A stretch of 64,000 nt of DNA from contig OZ005689.1 of NCBI GenBank assembly GCA_963930775.1, positions 29,961,079 through 30,025,078 on the forward strand, given 5' to 3'. A program made the position numbers and the translations under genes. Every line of letters starts with the position of its first letter. The first letter of the stretch is position 1. Shown piece by piece: positions 11,611 through 23,819 of this stretch. The DNA comes from Cliona cf. orientalis (taxonomy: Eukaryota; Porifera; Demospongiae; Clionaida; Clionaidae). The notes under the pieces were generated by a model. The model did not search any database and had not been told where the DNA came from. It saw nothing but the letters and a program-made list of their open reading frames with translations.

Positions 11611-12568
11611 TCAAAATGGGTGGCCATGATGGCCAATCAATTCCCAAGTTGGTCGGTCATTTGCTCCATTTGCTAGGACATGCCACTGAGTCCAGCTATC
11701 TCTAGTGCTAGTGGGCTGTACTAGGAAGCCACAAACAAGGTCAATTAGTTTAACCACAGGTACACGTGGACATCTTGCACAACAATTGCACTTTGACTCA
11801 TTGTGTTTGGCTACTGAGAAATTGAACAAACAGCAAGAACGAATGCAAAGGAGCTCGTTTGCTCGTTTTTTGATATAGAAAGTAAGATAAAATTCTAGTA
11901 GATTGTATAAATGAGAGTAGATATTTCTATCCAAACCATACTGGTAGTAACGTTGTATAGCTTTGGAAACTTTTGCCTGGACACTATGACCGACCAAGAA
12001 GTAGCTTGAGCGGCCATCTGGTTGAAATGCACGGAAAATGGCCGATGGCCGGCTGTTATTTTGTGCTCTGTACGTGTGTACAATCTTCTTGACGAGAATG
12101 TTATGGACTTCTGGAAGGACAGCAATCAGATGCAGATCCTTTATGCCACTCTCACGACAGCTGAAGGTAAACGATGTGAGTAGACTCTTGTTACCCAACA
12201 ATTCGTCCTCCATGACCTGCAGTTGTACATGCATAAAAATTAATATGTAGGACTATGCATGCATCATAATAGTATAATTAATATATACACAGGAAGACTT
12301 TTTATTAGCTCAGGTCCTTCGTGCTGTCTACAAAGAAGGTCCTAGGCCAGTGCTATGTTAAATTTGGAGGGGAGGGCACAGTTTTATATTACTAACCTGT
12401 ATGGTTCTTGGTCCATGTTTACATCTGTACTCCTCCGAGCTACATTCCCTCATCTCCACTAATACCTATGCAAAAATATTTACTGCTGGCTGCACTAGTG
12501 TGACACATTGCATGAAATCCACATACCTTGTATAAATAACCAAGCATCTCCTTCTTCATGAATGTCAT
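11611..12568 (-). CDS. Unidentified protein convergent with the P-like transposase
   Basis: Three exons read on the minus strand, 12568-12527, 12465-12397 and 12216-11611, with GT-AG borders and consistent phase, giving about 238 residues from the ATG at 12568. I do not recognise the family. The C-terminal half is Cys-rich (CIRSCCLF, CNCCARCP) and Trp-rich near the end. There is no signal peptide and no obvious catalytic motif. Its placement, tail to tail with the transposase, parallels the helicase in the Academ-like element, so it may be the accessory gene of the same transposon; this is inference. The true start is uncertain, since the frame stays open upstream of 12568. Confidence 0.45.
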
Positions 12569-12625
12569 AGGCCCGATCCCGATCAGACGAGGCAGATCGT
12601 GGAGCCTGATTCTAGCAGCGACGAG

Positions 12626-14547
12626 ATGGAGGAGTCCGACCATCTTGAGCAAGCCGAACTTGCTACCGAATTAGCTGACTTTACAAGCCATGATCCAGTA
12701 GAGAAAGCAGCTCAAGAAGAGGACAAAAAAATTGATGCATTCATTTATAAATCATGCGGCTGCCAACTCGGGTTTAAGCATACTCCTTGCTCTGGCCTGT
12801 TCACAAAAGAAGAACTTCTGGATCAACGCCTTATCTGTCTATCTCTCGAAAAATCTGAATTGGATATGGTTGTATTAGGGCAATTACAAGCATTTAGCAA
12901 GGATACAGAAACTTACACCGAGGAAGACAGTACACACAGACGAAATTACATTACATTCATGTTCAAAGGAAGGCGAATCTGTCGTAAAACTTTTCTGTTT
13001 TTGCATACACTCAGCTTAAAAAGTATCGAAATCTTGTACATTATAACAATGGATTAGCTGCAAGAGAACATGGTAATACAAGTAAAACACCCCACAATCG
13101 TGTGGCATTTGCTGATGTTCAAGATATCGTAGCATTCATTGAGCGACTTGCAGAAATACATGCCTTACCTTTGCCTGGGAGGATGCCCAATCACAAGGAC
13201 AAGGCACTTTTACCATCTGATATCTCTAAGAGTGAGGTATACAGACAGTATAAGCAGGCATGTATTTTGAACTCTACGCAACCAGTTTCTTGGGCAAAAT
13301 TTCATTGCTTATGGAGTGAGCTTTTACCTCACATTGATACAATGAAGCCATCATCCGACTTGTGTTTTGAATGCCAAAAAAATGCCACTCAACTTTTACA
13401 ATGTGCTAATCTTACTGAAGATGAGAAGGCTGATAGGCTAAAAGCTGCCGAACTGCACCTTCAAGCGGCAACGGGTACACTACAACGACCAATGCAAAGC
13501 TGCTAAAGCTGAATGGGAAACATTCAAATCCACTCCACCTTCACATGCGTATGGAGGAGTAATGCATTACAGTTTCGATTATGCCCAAAATGTCCAATAC
13601 CCCTCTAACCCTCAGCAGCCTGGACCTGTGTACTTCAAGTCAGCTAGAAAATGCGGAATATTTGGAATAGCTTGTGAGCCATTGTCAATGCAAGTAAACT
13701 ACCTCATAGATGAGGCTGACGACCCTGGAAAGGGTGCTAATGCAACAGTTAGCATGCTACATCACTTCCTAGAGAATCATGGTGTGGGAGAATCTCACTT
13801 GACGTTACATGCAGATAACTGCGTAGCTCAAAACAAAAATAATATTCTCATGCACTACTTGATGTGGTGTACTATAATTGGCAAAAATGAATCGGTGCAA
13901 ATTTCATTCATGATAGTCGGGCACACTAAATTTGCACCTGACAGATTTTTTGGGTTGATAAAGAAGAAATACAGGTACACTTTTGTCTCTACCCTTGGTG
14001 AAATGCAGGATGTTGTGAGGAAATCAATGATATGTGGCCAAAATATCCCCCAAGTTACAAAAGATGTGGATGGTAGAAAGCTTGTAAACTGGTATGACTG
14101 GAAGTCATATTTCAGTACACTGTACAAGACCATTCCAAGCATTACTACTTATCATCACTTCATTTTGACAAGAAATCTCCAGGTATTGCTTTTGTGCGGA
14201 CTCTAGCGGATAGTCCAGAACTAGTAGTTACAATCTCTTCAGAAAATGCCATAGACATTCACCACAAAGTGATGCCAAAGGGATTGGACCTAAAACGTCA
14301 GTGGTATTTGTATGAAGAGATATCACTATTCTGCTCATCTCCTGAGACAGCTAGTATCACTTGTCCCCGCCCTACACAACCACAGTCAAATTCAACTTCT
14401 GTTTCTGATCTTCCCTCAGACATGGCCAGTGCACCCACAACGGAACAGTGTCATACAGTAGTCAAGCGCAAGCGAACTTGCAGTCACTGTCACCAAGGAC
14501 ATACAAAAACAAAAAGAGGAAAAATCTCTTGTCCACAGCTATTGTAG
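12626..14547 (+). pseudogene. DUF7869-like transposon protein, three frameshifts
   Basis: The reading frame moves through 12626-13020, 13021-13490, 13490-14170 and 14165-14547. Breaks are a -1 shift in an A run near 13018, a +1 shift near 13485 and a lost base near 14160 in a T-rich patch. The conceptual chain is about 630 residues in one exon. The central part has LHADNCVAQNKNN, then FMIVGHTKFAPDRFFG. I associate this with DUF7869, a family common in multi-copy cnidarian, sponge and fish genes and probably derived from transposons. The N-terminal half has CGCQ...HTPC and a CFEC pair; the end has CSHCHQGHTKTKRG, a small Cys-His cluster. The ATG at 12626 follows the preceding gene's 5' end by under 60 bp. 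The breaks suggest a pseudogene, unless they are assembly errors. Confidence 0.55.
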
Positions 14548-14739
14548 ACTTTAATGTATACTCTAAGTCTTGATTCTCTTTTTGAAATAATGTCTGTGTT
14601 CTACTTATGTCATTTTCGTACCTTTAAAATTGCCGTATGCTAATAAAATTTTATATGCAAAGTCTATAGGGGATGAGGATAAATTTGAGTCCTTAAACTA
14701 AAAATTGATGATTGGGTCGGATAGTACCCTTTTTGCTCA

Positions 14740-15560
14740 TTAAATTTAGCAGTGTCATGAAGTGTTAAGCCCCGTGGATTATTAGCTTTGGTTGATAGTG
14801 GAAATGTATGGACTGGTCAATGTAGCTATACAGCAACATTAAATTTTTATAATACGTGGTGTGCAACAAATCCAATAGTTATACAGCAATGGTACATACA
14901 TAATATAATGAAGTACCAAGCCCATGGTTTATTACTTTGGTCGATAATGGAAATTTATGGACCGGACAAGGTAGCTATTAAATTTTTACGATATGTGGTG
15001 TACAACAAATCCAATAGCCATACTTTAGGTAGCTTTGGTCCATAGTGACAACGTATGGACCGGACAAGGTAGCTATTAAATTTTTACGATACGGGGTGTA
15101 CAATACATCATAGCCATGCAGCAATTGCATAATTATGTATATAAAGATTAAATCTAGCAGTGTCCTGTGGTGTCAAGCCCATGCCCATGACTTATTATAG
15201 CTTTGGTCGATAGTGGAAATGTATGGACCGGACCATGTAGCTATGCAGCAATATTAAATTTTTGCGATACGTGGTATGCAACAAATCCTATAGCTATACA
15301 GCATACATAATAATGAAGTACCAAGTTATTAGCTAGCTTTGGTCGATAATGGAAATGTATGGACCGGACAAGGTAGCTATTAAATTGTACAATACGTGGT
15401 GTACAACAAATCCAATAGCCACACAGCCATGCATAATATTATGAACATTTAAAATAGCAGTGTCATGAAGTGTAAGCCCAGTGAGCTTTAAAATTTGACG
15501 ATACGTGTTGTGCAACAAAGCCAACAGCTATACAGCAATTGTACATCCATATGCCGATAA
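14740..15560. repeat. Degenerate tandem repeat, unit about 100-170 bp
   Basis: The phrase TAGCTTTGGTCGATAGTGG followed by ATGTATGGACC recurs near 14783, 14932, 15030, 15199 and 15336. Each copy is followed by a TACAACAAATCCAATAGC phrase. Units vary in length through internal deletion. No coding frame is involved. Confidence 0.85.
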
Positions 15561-15630
15561 AAATAAGCCACACACTGTAAAAACAAGTGTGTTATTTTGA
15601 TATGCGGTAGCGAGTTATTTGAATGTCCCA

Positions 15631-15961
15631 GTGGCGGATCCAGGGGGGGTGTAGGGGGGTGCAAGTGTACCCCCCTTTGGGCTGCATCTAACACTAAGAA
15701 GTACTGATGATAAACTAAATGGAACCCCCCTTTCTGGCAATAGATCTAAAAAAACTGCTGCTATGGCTCACCTTAGAATGCTTTAGAAGAAAATTCTTTC
15801 GAAAACAGATCGATTGGACTGGTAGGCTGGTAGTTTGTCTCAAAAACGATCGAAATGGGCGTGGGTTTATCCGAAAGTGGGAGTGGCTTCTAAAATTTTG
15901 CACGCGCTTCGCGCGCAAGACTGTACTGCTACCCCCCTTCTAGAAATCCTGGATCCGCCAC
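15631..15961. mobile_element. MITE with AGTGGCGGATCCAG termini
   Basis: CAGTGGCGGATCCAGG at the left end is inverted as CCTGGATCCGCCACTG at the right end. The element is about 330 bp and non-coding. It splits a local repeat: the intact copy at 16010-16060 reads GAATGTCCTCTAAATTAGC, whereas here the insertion lies after GAATGTCC and resumes at TCCTCTAAATTAGC. The likely target duplication is about 3-5 bp (TGTCC against TATCC). CAG-type ends recall hAT-like MITEs, but the short duplication does not fit well. Confidence 0.75.
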
Positions 15962-16810
15962 TGTATCCTCTAAATTAGCACACTACATGTGTGTTAAAAC
16001 AAGTGTGTTATTTTGACACGCGGTAGCGTGTTATTTGAATGTCCTCTAAATTAGCACGCTATACATGCGTATCATTTGAATATGTGTTAATCTAGCCCCC
16101 ATGCTATTGATATCTGTGTTAAAATGGCACTTTTAATAGGTTGTTAACACAACTGAAGATAATGATGACATCATAAGGATGAATAAAACAATGTCTCAGT
16201 ACAGTACAGTAAGGGTGAGCAAGAAAATTGGGGGTGGTCTAAAGTCACTGCATGCTTTAATGCATGACACAATAATTGCAGAGATGGTGGTCTAAGTAAG
16301 TCACTGCATAATTAAGTGCAACACATGATTGTATACATAGTTAATACTTGACATGGGGTGAGATAAACAAAATTAATTAATGAAGGACTAGTTAGCGATG
16401 ATATTCAGTGTTGAGTATCCCTATCCCTACCTACGGAGGCATGCATGATTACTGAGTTATTGTGGCGGCAAATGTGGCATATCTGGTTGCCCTTTTGCCA
16501 TTGTCCGCTCTATATCCATGATAAAGTCTTGAAAGAAGAACAGCAGTGGCTTGTAGGGATTGGGATATTCAACACTGAATACATAATATACTGCCATAAG
16601 ATACACTATCCCTTCACCAATTGAGATTACTGGCAGCTCCATAAGATTGTCATCCTCCCCAGCAATGAACACCTGTACAATAGTATCGTCTTCTTCAAAG
16701 ATAATAAGATGAGGTTCCATGATTTTGGATTTAAAGTGGTCGTCGATGTCTCCACTTGCCTGCAAGTTAATATAAAGTGACCTTGTGTAAGCCGGCTACT
16801 ATTATACATA

Positions 16811-17112
16811 TACCGTATTTCCTCGAAATCTCGCCGCACTTCGAAATTCTGCCGCCCTCGAAATCTCGCCGCACCTATAACAAGGTTGATTCCAATAAAC
16901 ACCGCCCTCGAAATCTCGCCGCATGGAAAAGGGTCGTCGGATTCTAAGTATGCGGAATGCAGGCGCACGTGCACGATTCCACTATCGAAATGGACGAGTG
17001 TGCTCGCAAGGCGGGTGAGTGGACTAGTCGCCGCCCTCGAAATTTCGCCGCAGGGTGCAGCGACTTGAAATTAAATCTCGCCGCGGCGAGATTTCGAGGA
17101 AATACAGTAATA
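16811..17112. mobile_element. MITE with TACCGTATTTCCTCGAAATC termini
   Basis: The left end TACCGTATTTCCTCGAAATC is inverted at the right end (GATTTCGAGGAAATACAGTA). Internally the phrase CTCGAAATCTCGCCGC is repeated four or five times. It is non-coding, about 300 bp, and sits in an intron of the SAMD3-like gene. Confidence 0.8.
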
Positions 17113-18104
17113 TTATTATGAGGTGTAGAGAAGCACCGTACTACAGTCAATTATTTGCCACATGGAGAAATTGAGAGTTTGGATAATAAGAAAATAATGT
17201 TCATCATGCCCAAGCCACACCTATGAAATGAACATGCCCACACCCCCTCCCCCCTTTGTGTGCAGCAGTTAAGCCATCTAAGGAGTTGGTGCTTCATTGA
17301 GTCTATCAAGAGGAACAGCTTGAACAAAATTAGCATGCTATACATGCATGTGTGGCCCTCAACATGATGAATAAAGCTAATTAAGGGCAACGTACACTAG
17401 CTAGCTGTGCTTATAATGATTATAATATTATTATGTGATACATACCTCTGCAATGACAATAGGTGAGGCAGTTTTCCTATGATAGACGTTCTCCACTTTC
17501 AGTAGCACTTTCTTCTCTCCTGCAGCTGAGGCTAACTCTGAATCAGTATTGAGCTGGTCACATATCTGTTTCCAGTTTGTCTTCATTGTATCCAGCATAT
17601 CTTTACCCTCCATGCTGTTGAATTCATAATATTATAACTACATATGCATGTAAAAATAAATGATTATGGATATAGTGTGCTAATTAAATTGTGTACACAC
17701 ACTTACCCATTTTGGTTTTGCTAACACGGGATATTTTTCAATAATATCGTGTATCGATACTGGCGATGAACTGAGCCACTTCAGTTGGAGTTCCCTAGTG
17801 GCTTTCAGCAGATCCAGTATTGTTTGCGCAGGTGGAGATTTGATCTTCAAAAGCTTCTTGAGAGCTGCCACATTTTCATCATATTCTTCCATCTCATGGT
17901 CATTGGATGGTGACGGTGACGCAGGTTCCAGCGCTGATGATTCTCTGGTGCTAGGAAGAACAATCTTATGAGATTTTGCAGCAGCTGTGTTTCTTCTGCT
18001 GTTGCGAAATCACTGTGTGATTTGATCTTTGCGAGTACCCTATAATATAAAGGAAATGGGATATGTAAAATGTCAGATATCATTATTCAAAACTTATGTA
18101 ATTA

Positions 18105-18200
18105 ACCCTCGCCGCAAAGCGTAGGCGGAGGGTTACTGTAATCGTAATCATTTGGCGATTTTGTCAGTCCGTCCGTCCGTCCTGTGGTAAGGGTCGTCTG
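18105..18200. repeat. Foldback repeat CCCTCGCCGC
   Basis: The segment AACCCTCGCCGCAAAGCG is followed by TAGGCGGAGGGTTA, forming a hairpin, then a short GTCC tandem (GTCCGTCCGTCC). It looks like the end of a dispersed repeat; the other end was not found. Confidence 0.45.
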
Positions 18201-20055
18201 AGAGAAATTACGCATTCGAGGTATACCAGGCAAGGAAGAGTGGTCATGTTAAGTCCTGCCCAATGGTGTAGTAGTGTGCAGCTGTTGCCAGTCTGTGTTT
18301 ACATGGCACATGCCTCAGCTACCTTTCTGGTCAATTGTCAATGCATGCAGTGATAGTGTAAACAGGCAGTGGCTCTCAAGTGCATAATTCAGTTTAAGTA
18401 AGTCACAGAGGCTTTAGTGACATAGTCTGGTGCCTTCCCCTAACTCCCACTGACTCTGAAAAAGCATGACATTGTACAGTACCAGTCAATACTCCTTACA
18501 TAATGCACACGTACATAATGATTACACACAATAATATACTCACTCACCCAGTAAACAGTCTTCTTTGCATCCATTAGAGAGGGATACTTGTCATATAATC
18601 TACTGAAATCTCATCAAACTGCTTCTTTGAAGGATTGGGTAAAACAGGTTTAAACAAGTCAACACATTCTCGGACGAAAGCTGATCTATTTTCTGCAACT
18701 AGTTGATCATTATCAATTGCAATCAAGACCCGTCGTGAAAACTTTTCTGGTAATCTTATGGTAGTGGTGCCATCAAATCGTGAAGATGCGCTTTTACCGA
18801 TTTGCTATAATACAGAAGGATAAGATATCAAAAATCAAATTCCAGTATTAACAGTGTACATGTAATTTTTTACTCACCCAGTCTAGTTCTCTCTTAGATG
18901 ACCTCTTTGCGAGAGGTGCAGTGTCACATGAATCAAGAGGTCGTTTCTTCCCGGTATTGGCAGACTCCGTTACTTTCGGGCTGGCATTTATCTAAGGTCA
19001 TCAAAGATATCTGATCAGAATTGTTCATACAATCAAGGAGTTGCATGGATAGGTTTATAAATTAATTATAGTAACAGCTGCCGTCTGGCAATGGATTATA
19101 TCGAGGATTTTTACTTATTGTCAGGTAAACGCCCTCTTAATTCTGTAATAATATTATGCAGATACCTAACTAAGATCTTTTCCCTACATGTATATCTAAG
19201 ACACACGGCACGAGACTAGTAGACTTTAGAGCACAATACACTCACCGTACTCGTAGATTCTTTAGGAAACTCTGCATCACTATCATCGAGACAGCTAAGA
19301 TCTGTATCCTGAATAAATTATGCAGAATGTATCAAAATTGTGTACCAGAATAGTCCTAGTGGAATTTTAACCTACCACTTCATCCTGAATGCCTTTCATT
19401 GATGGCATTTGGCCAGTGTGAGTACTGTAAGTCCTAACAAACTGCCTTAAATGAAGCCTCTCTACTATAGCACTAAATTCATTAAAGTCCTCCACCATTA
19501 GCCATTAGCCATTAGCCAGAGTAGTTGACCAGCAATGCCTGCTTCTGATAGTAATAAATATGCATACATATGATTAGCTCACATAGTTTAGCAATTCATG
19601 GCTACTCTATACCAGCACAATATTATGTTATGATACTGGTCAAAATAGCTACTTTACCCTTTGCTTCTTTATTGTATCATCACTAGTCAAAGTTATCTCA
19701 CCTACAACAGCGTTTGCTGCTTTGGCATTGACACCATCCTCCTTCATTTTGTTCACTAACTCATTTGTCTTCTCCTTGGGGTGGTTGTCCACGTTAGTAT
19801 GCTATTTCTTGACCATTTATCCTCGAACTCCAACAGGCTTTCAAGAAAGCAACCTCGTTTCAAATAACTAATGCAGCTGCAACCCATTACTTTGGCGCGT
19901 TTATGAGCATGCGCACTAATAATAGAGGGCGCAGTCATGGCGCTAAGTGATGCGCTTTTATTAGAAGATGTAAACACTACCATAGACTATAGACACGATC
20001 AGTGCAGTACGAGTGCCATGTCGACCGTCTATGTGCTCATTTTACGCCACGGATA

Positions 20056-22884
20056 ATGATACACTTGTATCACATCTGCAAAATCCACAGATACGACCCC
20101 AACTTTCTTGTCTATTGTTCTCGCTGTCTGAGATATTTTCGAGTATGGAATACATACAAGCACCTGTACAGAGGCTGTACAGCGATAGCAAGGGATTTTA
20201 ATCCTGATGAAGACGTCAGGTACAGGGAATATTAATCTTGATGAAGACGTAAGTATTACTACTGAAGATGATGATACCATGGATGTTACGGAATATTTGG
20301 GTGCAGCCAACAGTGAACCTAGTAAGTTGTGAATTATTATGCAAAATTAATATAATGGCTGTGCATGGGAAAGAGTGAGCTAGCACTGGTATTTCCGTAC
20401 CACTCAGGCTTGTAAGTGCATGCATACGCTTAACCTGTCAGGCTGAGTGTACCGTACCGTTCATATTAATTTTATATACTATCAATACTCTGATTTTTAG
20501 AGGGGAATGAACCACCTCGACATTGGCATGCAGCCAAATTTATTCTGAGCATTAAAAAACGTCATACTCTCTCCCAGTCTGCTGTCAACTGTATTATTAG
20601 CTCACCCACTTCGCTGATGTCGAGTGTCAACCAAGGAATCCTCAGTGAACTGAAGCTGAATGATGAAATTCCAGATAATGTAATACAAACATTAGAAAAC
20701 AAATTCAAAGGTATTGGCTCCCTCTTCTCTGAGGTTGCGACTGCTTACGAGCAGAGAAAATATTTTAAAGAAGAATTTCATAAGATAGTAAGTTTACTAA
20801 GGCAACACAAGTTGAAAACATGTTTCATTTGGCCATTGCACTAGCTGTCATGTGTATCAGTAGAAGCTGGATGCATACTCAGTACAATTACCAATGTTTA
20901 TCTATTGTAAGTGTCCATGAAATGTTGATTAATAATAATTGCAGTGTACCTGTCGGCCGTACTTATTAACCACACCTCTTAAAGGGAGCATTCGCTCTAC
21001 AGAATTCTTACTTTAACCTCACATAACATACTGTAGGGAGCCAGTCTGCAAATTTTTTGGCACTCGACATGTATGGAAAAGAGGAACGTCAAAGCACCGA
21101 CGTCCTCTTGTGAGAGTAAAAGATACGTTTCAATATGTGCCACTTTTGGATTCACTGAAGGTTTGTGCATATCATTATTTAGCCTCGTTCAAGGGCCTTC
21201 TGATGGCCGTGGGGAGGCTTGCACTTGAAGTGAATACCAGGTGCTCCTTCCCCTCCCCTCTGTTAGAGGACCTGTGGACGAGTCTGTAGTTATCACCATG
21301 TTTGAAACTACATGTACATGTACACCTTGGAAATAATATTTATAGGCATTGGTCAGGAAACCTGAAATTCGTGATGAAATTGAGGATGGACACTGTGCCT
21401 CAGCAGGTGTGCTTCACGATTTTTGCGATGGCGACTTCCTCAGGAATCATCCTCTTGTCAACAAAAACAAAGATACCCAATTACTGGCATTCTATTTTGA
21501 TGATCTTGAAACAGCCAACCCTCTTGGTTCTAAAAGAGGAAAGTACAAACTTGGTAAGCGTCAGTCTATATGGTTCCATAGATAATAAATTACTCAATAT
21601 TAGGAATGTTCTACTGAATGCTTCTCAACATTCATCCTGCCCACCGCTCCTCCCTTCACTCTATACAGCTCCTGGCTGTGGCAAAATCTACCGACATTCG
21701 TGTGTATGTATGGGATGGATTCACTTTTAACACCTGTAATTGCAGATCTAAAATGTCTCGCTGAAGAGGTACGTACGCGTGATGCACTATTTTATACACG
21801 GTGCTTACATTAATATTCAAGTTAGTACCCCTTCTTGACATGGTATATCAGTTACAATTGAAGATGGTACCAATAGGTACTACTATGGTTGCCTTGTTTC
21901 TTTTTTGGGTGATACACCTGCATCATCTCTGGTAGGGGGCTTTAAGGAAGGTGTTGGTGGTGCCTACCGGTGTTGTAGTACATGCATGATTATTTCAGAT
22001 GACCTCTCTAAAAGTGTAAGCCATTTTTATTCTGTATGTACAGATAATTTCATATTTAATTTAGTTTGATGAGACAGCACTGCGACTGAGGAGTATTACA
22101 CAGCAACGAAGACACTGTGCACAGTTAAGTGTTCCAGATTCTTCAGGGATTACGGAGTCAATCGACTATTCTGGATGAAGCACCACATTTTGATTTATGC
22201 AAGTGCATGCCACATGCCACATGACATTATGCACGTCATCTTAGAGGGTGTTTTGCCTCTTCATTGCAAGCGCGTCTTGGTACATTACATATTTGAAGAA
22301 CGCTATTTCACACTGAAGACTGTAAACAGATTAATCTCAGAGTTTAGGTATGGCTACAGTGAACGAAGAAATCTACCAAGACCACTCGACAATGACCACA
22401 TCAGATCTTCAGATAGCAAACTAAGTCAATCAGGTACATTGTATGATTGTGACGATGTTCATTATTATTGATGGACTCCTTTTTACCAGCATCACAAATG
22501 AGGCTCTTGGGTCGTTTGCTTCCTCTAATGATAGGCAAGTATGTGCCTAGTGATGATGCACAATGGAAGGGATACATACAACATACAACTTCTGAGAATT
22601 CTCACCATCTCAACTCAAGGGTGTAGACAGGTGGGGGCTTGGGGGGGGGGGGAGGGGGGCTTTAGCCCCCCACTTTTTGAGCAATAACTTATGTACTATA
22701 TATGGGATTGTTATAGTTAGGTGAAATTCTAGTCGTATTCACTGTAATCATAGTTGGACAGCCAAAAATGTGCAACAAATTTGGGAAATAATTGCTGGAA
22801 ATAGCTAATTTTAATGCATTGTTAACGTTTTAGACACAATAGGATCAAAAATGTTTGTGCGCTTTGCGCACAGTTGTCACAAAG

Positions 22885-22918
<34 letters not shown>

Positions 22919-23090
22919 ACTTTGAAAATTGTGTCTACGCCCTTGCAACTGCAATTTAGGTCACTCAAGACACAATTTCTATTCTCTCCCTCTTAGTACG
23001 AGACTACCTTGTTACATTCAACTCACTCTACCCGGGTTCCATTACCCCTAAATTACACTATCTGCTTCACTTGCCACGGCAAATGCAGTT
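20056..23090 (+). pseudogene. Transposase-like gene (distant CACTA/KDZ type), decayed
   Basis: Coding blocks run near 20056-20219, 20501-20790, 21037-21158, 21345-21553, 21602-21763, 21849-22017, 22070-22430, 22488-22620 and 22955-23090, mostly with GT-AG borders. The first has a C2HC finger (YCSRC, then H and C). Later blocks carry FYFDDLETANPLGSKRGKY, MPHDIMHVILEGV and MRLLGRLLPLMIGKYVP. The PHDIMH segment corresponds in position to the region just after the catalytic core in CACTA-type transposases, so it is probably a distant relative. Frame breaks occur near 21700 and 22150, and a MITE splits the 3' part at 22617-22947. It is head to head with the SAMD3-like gene. A relic of the same family lies at 7682-7903. 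Confidence 0.5.
22617..22947. mobile_element. MITE with AAGGGTGTAGACAGG termini and poly-C tract
   Basis: AAGGGTGTAGACAGGTGGGGG at the left end is inverted as TGTCTACGCCCTTG at the right end. The element is about 330 bp. It contains a G-rich tract at 22640-22660 and a run of about 35 C at 22885-22919, which are mutually complementary. It interrupts the transposase relic of 20.0-23.1 kb, whose coding continues on both sides. Confidence 0.8.
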
Positions 23091-23364
23091 GTAAGAGAGA
23101 GAATAGAAAGAGTATGGCTGCTAGATCCTCGTGCTTGATGCATGAGCATATACAGCGATGTACCCAGGTCTAGTTTTTCCTCTCTGGGGCCTGGAGTCGA
23201 CACTAATCTGTTCTGTTTTATCTCTTGCTAGACTACTAAGTCTAAGGGCAGAAATTTTAATTTTGTTTAGGATGACTCTCGTTGGATTGTACAATGAACA
23301 TAGTTTGTTGCATCACGTCAAATTGATTTGTTCCTCAGTGTTAGCGACTCCCCAAGAGGGCATG

Positions 23365-23428
23365 TAGTAGCCTTGTTCCCAGGCCACTCTCATTGAAAAC
23401 ATGGGAGTGGCCTGGGGACGAGGCTAGG
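23365..23428. repeat. Short hairpin repeat (GTCCCCAGGCCACTC family)
   Basis: TAGCCTTGTTCCCAGGCCACTC pairs with GAGTGGCCTGGGGACGAGGCTA across a short loop. The same family forms hairpins at 40029-40104. It is probably a tiny foldback MITE. Confidence 0.7.
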
Positions 23429-23819
23429 CATGCACATGTAGGTAATATGTAGCACAGAGTGTCAATGTGGCCACAGTGTACCCCAAAATAGTAACCCCTT
23501 CTATGGACACAGACGATGTGCTTGTGCTCAAGCAATACGCCTACTTTCACCCAGGCGGTATAAACATCAGCTAATTCCCATATCAATAAGAAAAGCGGCC
23601 TCATTGACATTCCATGCACATAATATGCGCAATTACATGTGGGGAGTCGATAGCCCTTGAGTGTGCGAAGTAAAGGGGGGCCTTGAGTACGCGACTGCAT
23701 GAGTATCAAGTCCATAGAGTTTTGGCGTGATATGCAAGTGCTGTATAGTTTGACTGCTACTGTACTATTTTCTACTGATGTGTGTATAATATTATATGTA
23801 CATGTACATTTTGTGGATT

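Larger units (their letters stand above)
16457..19930 (-). pseudogene. SAMD3-like protein gene, multi-exon, frameshifted
   Basis: Exon-like blocks read on the minus strand near 19890-19701, 19498-19375, 19310-19247, 18992-18884, 18805-18550, 18037-17705, 17619-17447 and 16760-16457. Several have GT-AG borders. The last block ends with VYYVFSVEYPNPYKPLLFF, which resembles the C-terminus of SAMD3-like proteins, a multi-copy animal family; this is from memory. Shifts in frame are visible near 19790, 18600 and 17960, so a full chain cannot be read. No SAM domain was seen. The gene lies head to head with the transposase at 20.0-23.1 kb, which suggests both belonged to one element, like the divergent pair in the CACTA element at 38-49 kb. 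Confidence 0.4.

Noticed and set aside
13010..13025. Programmed -1 frameshift in the DUF7869-like gene
   Set aside because: The heptamer does not fit the usual slippery pattern and two more breaks follow, so decay or base-calling error is simpler.
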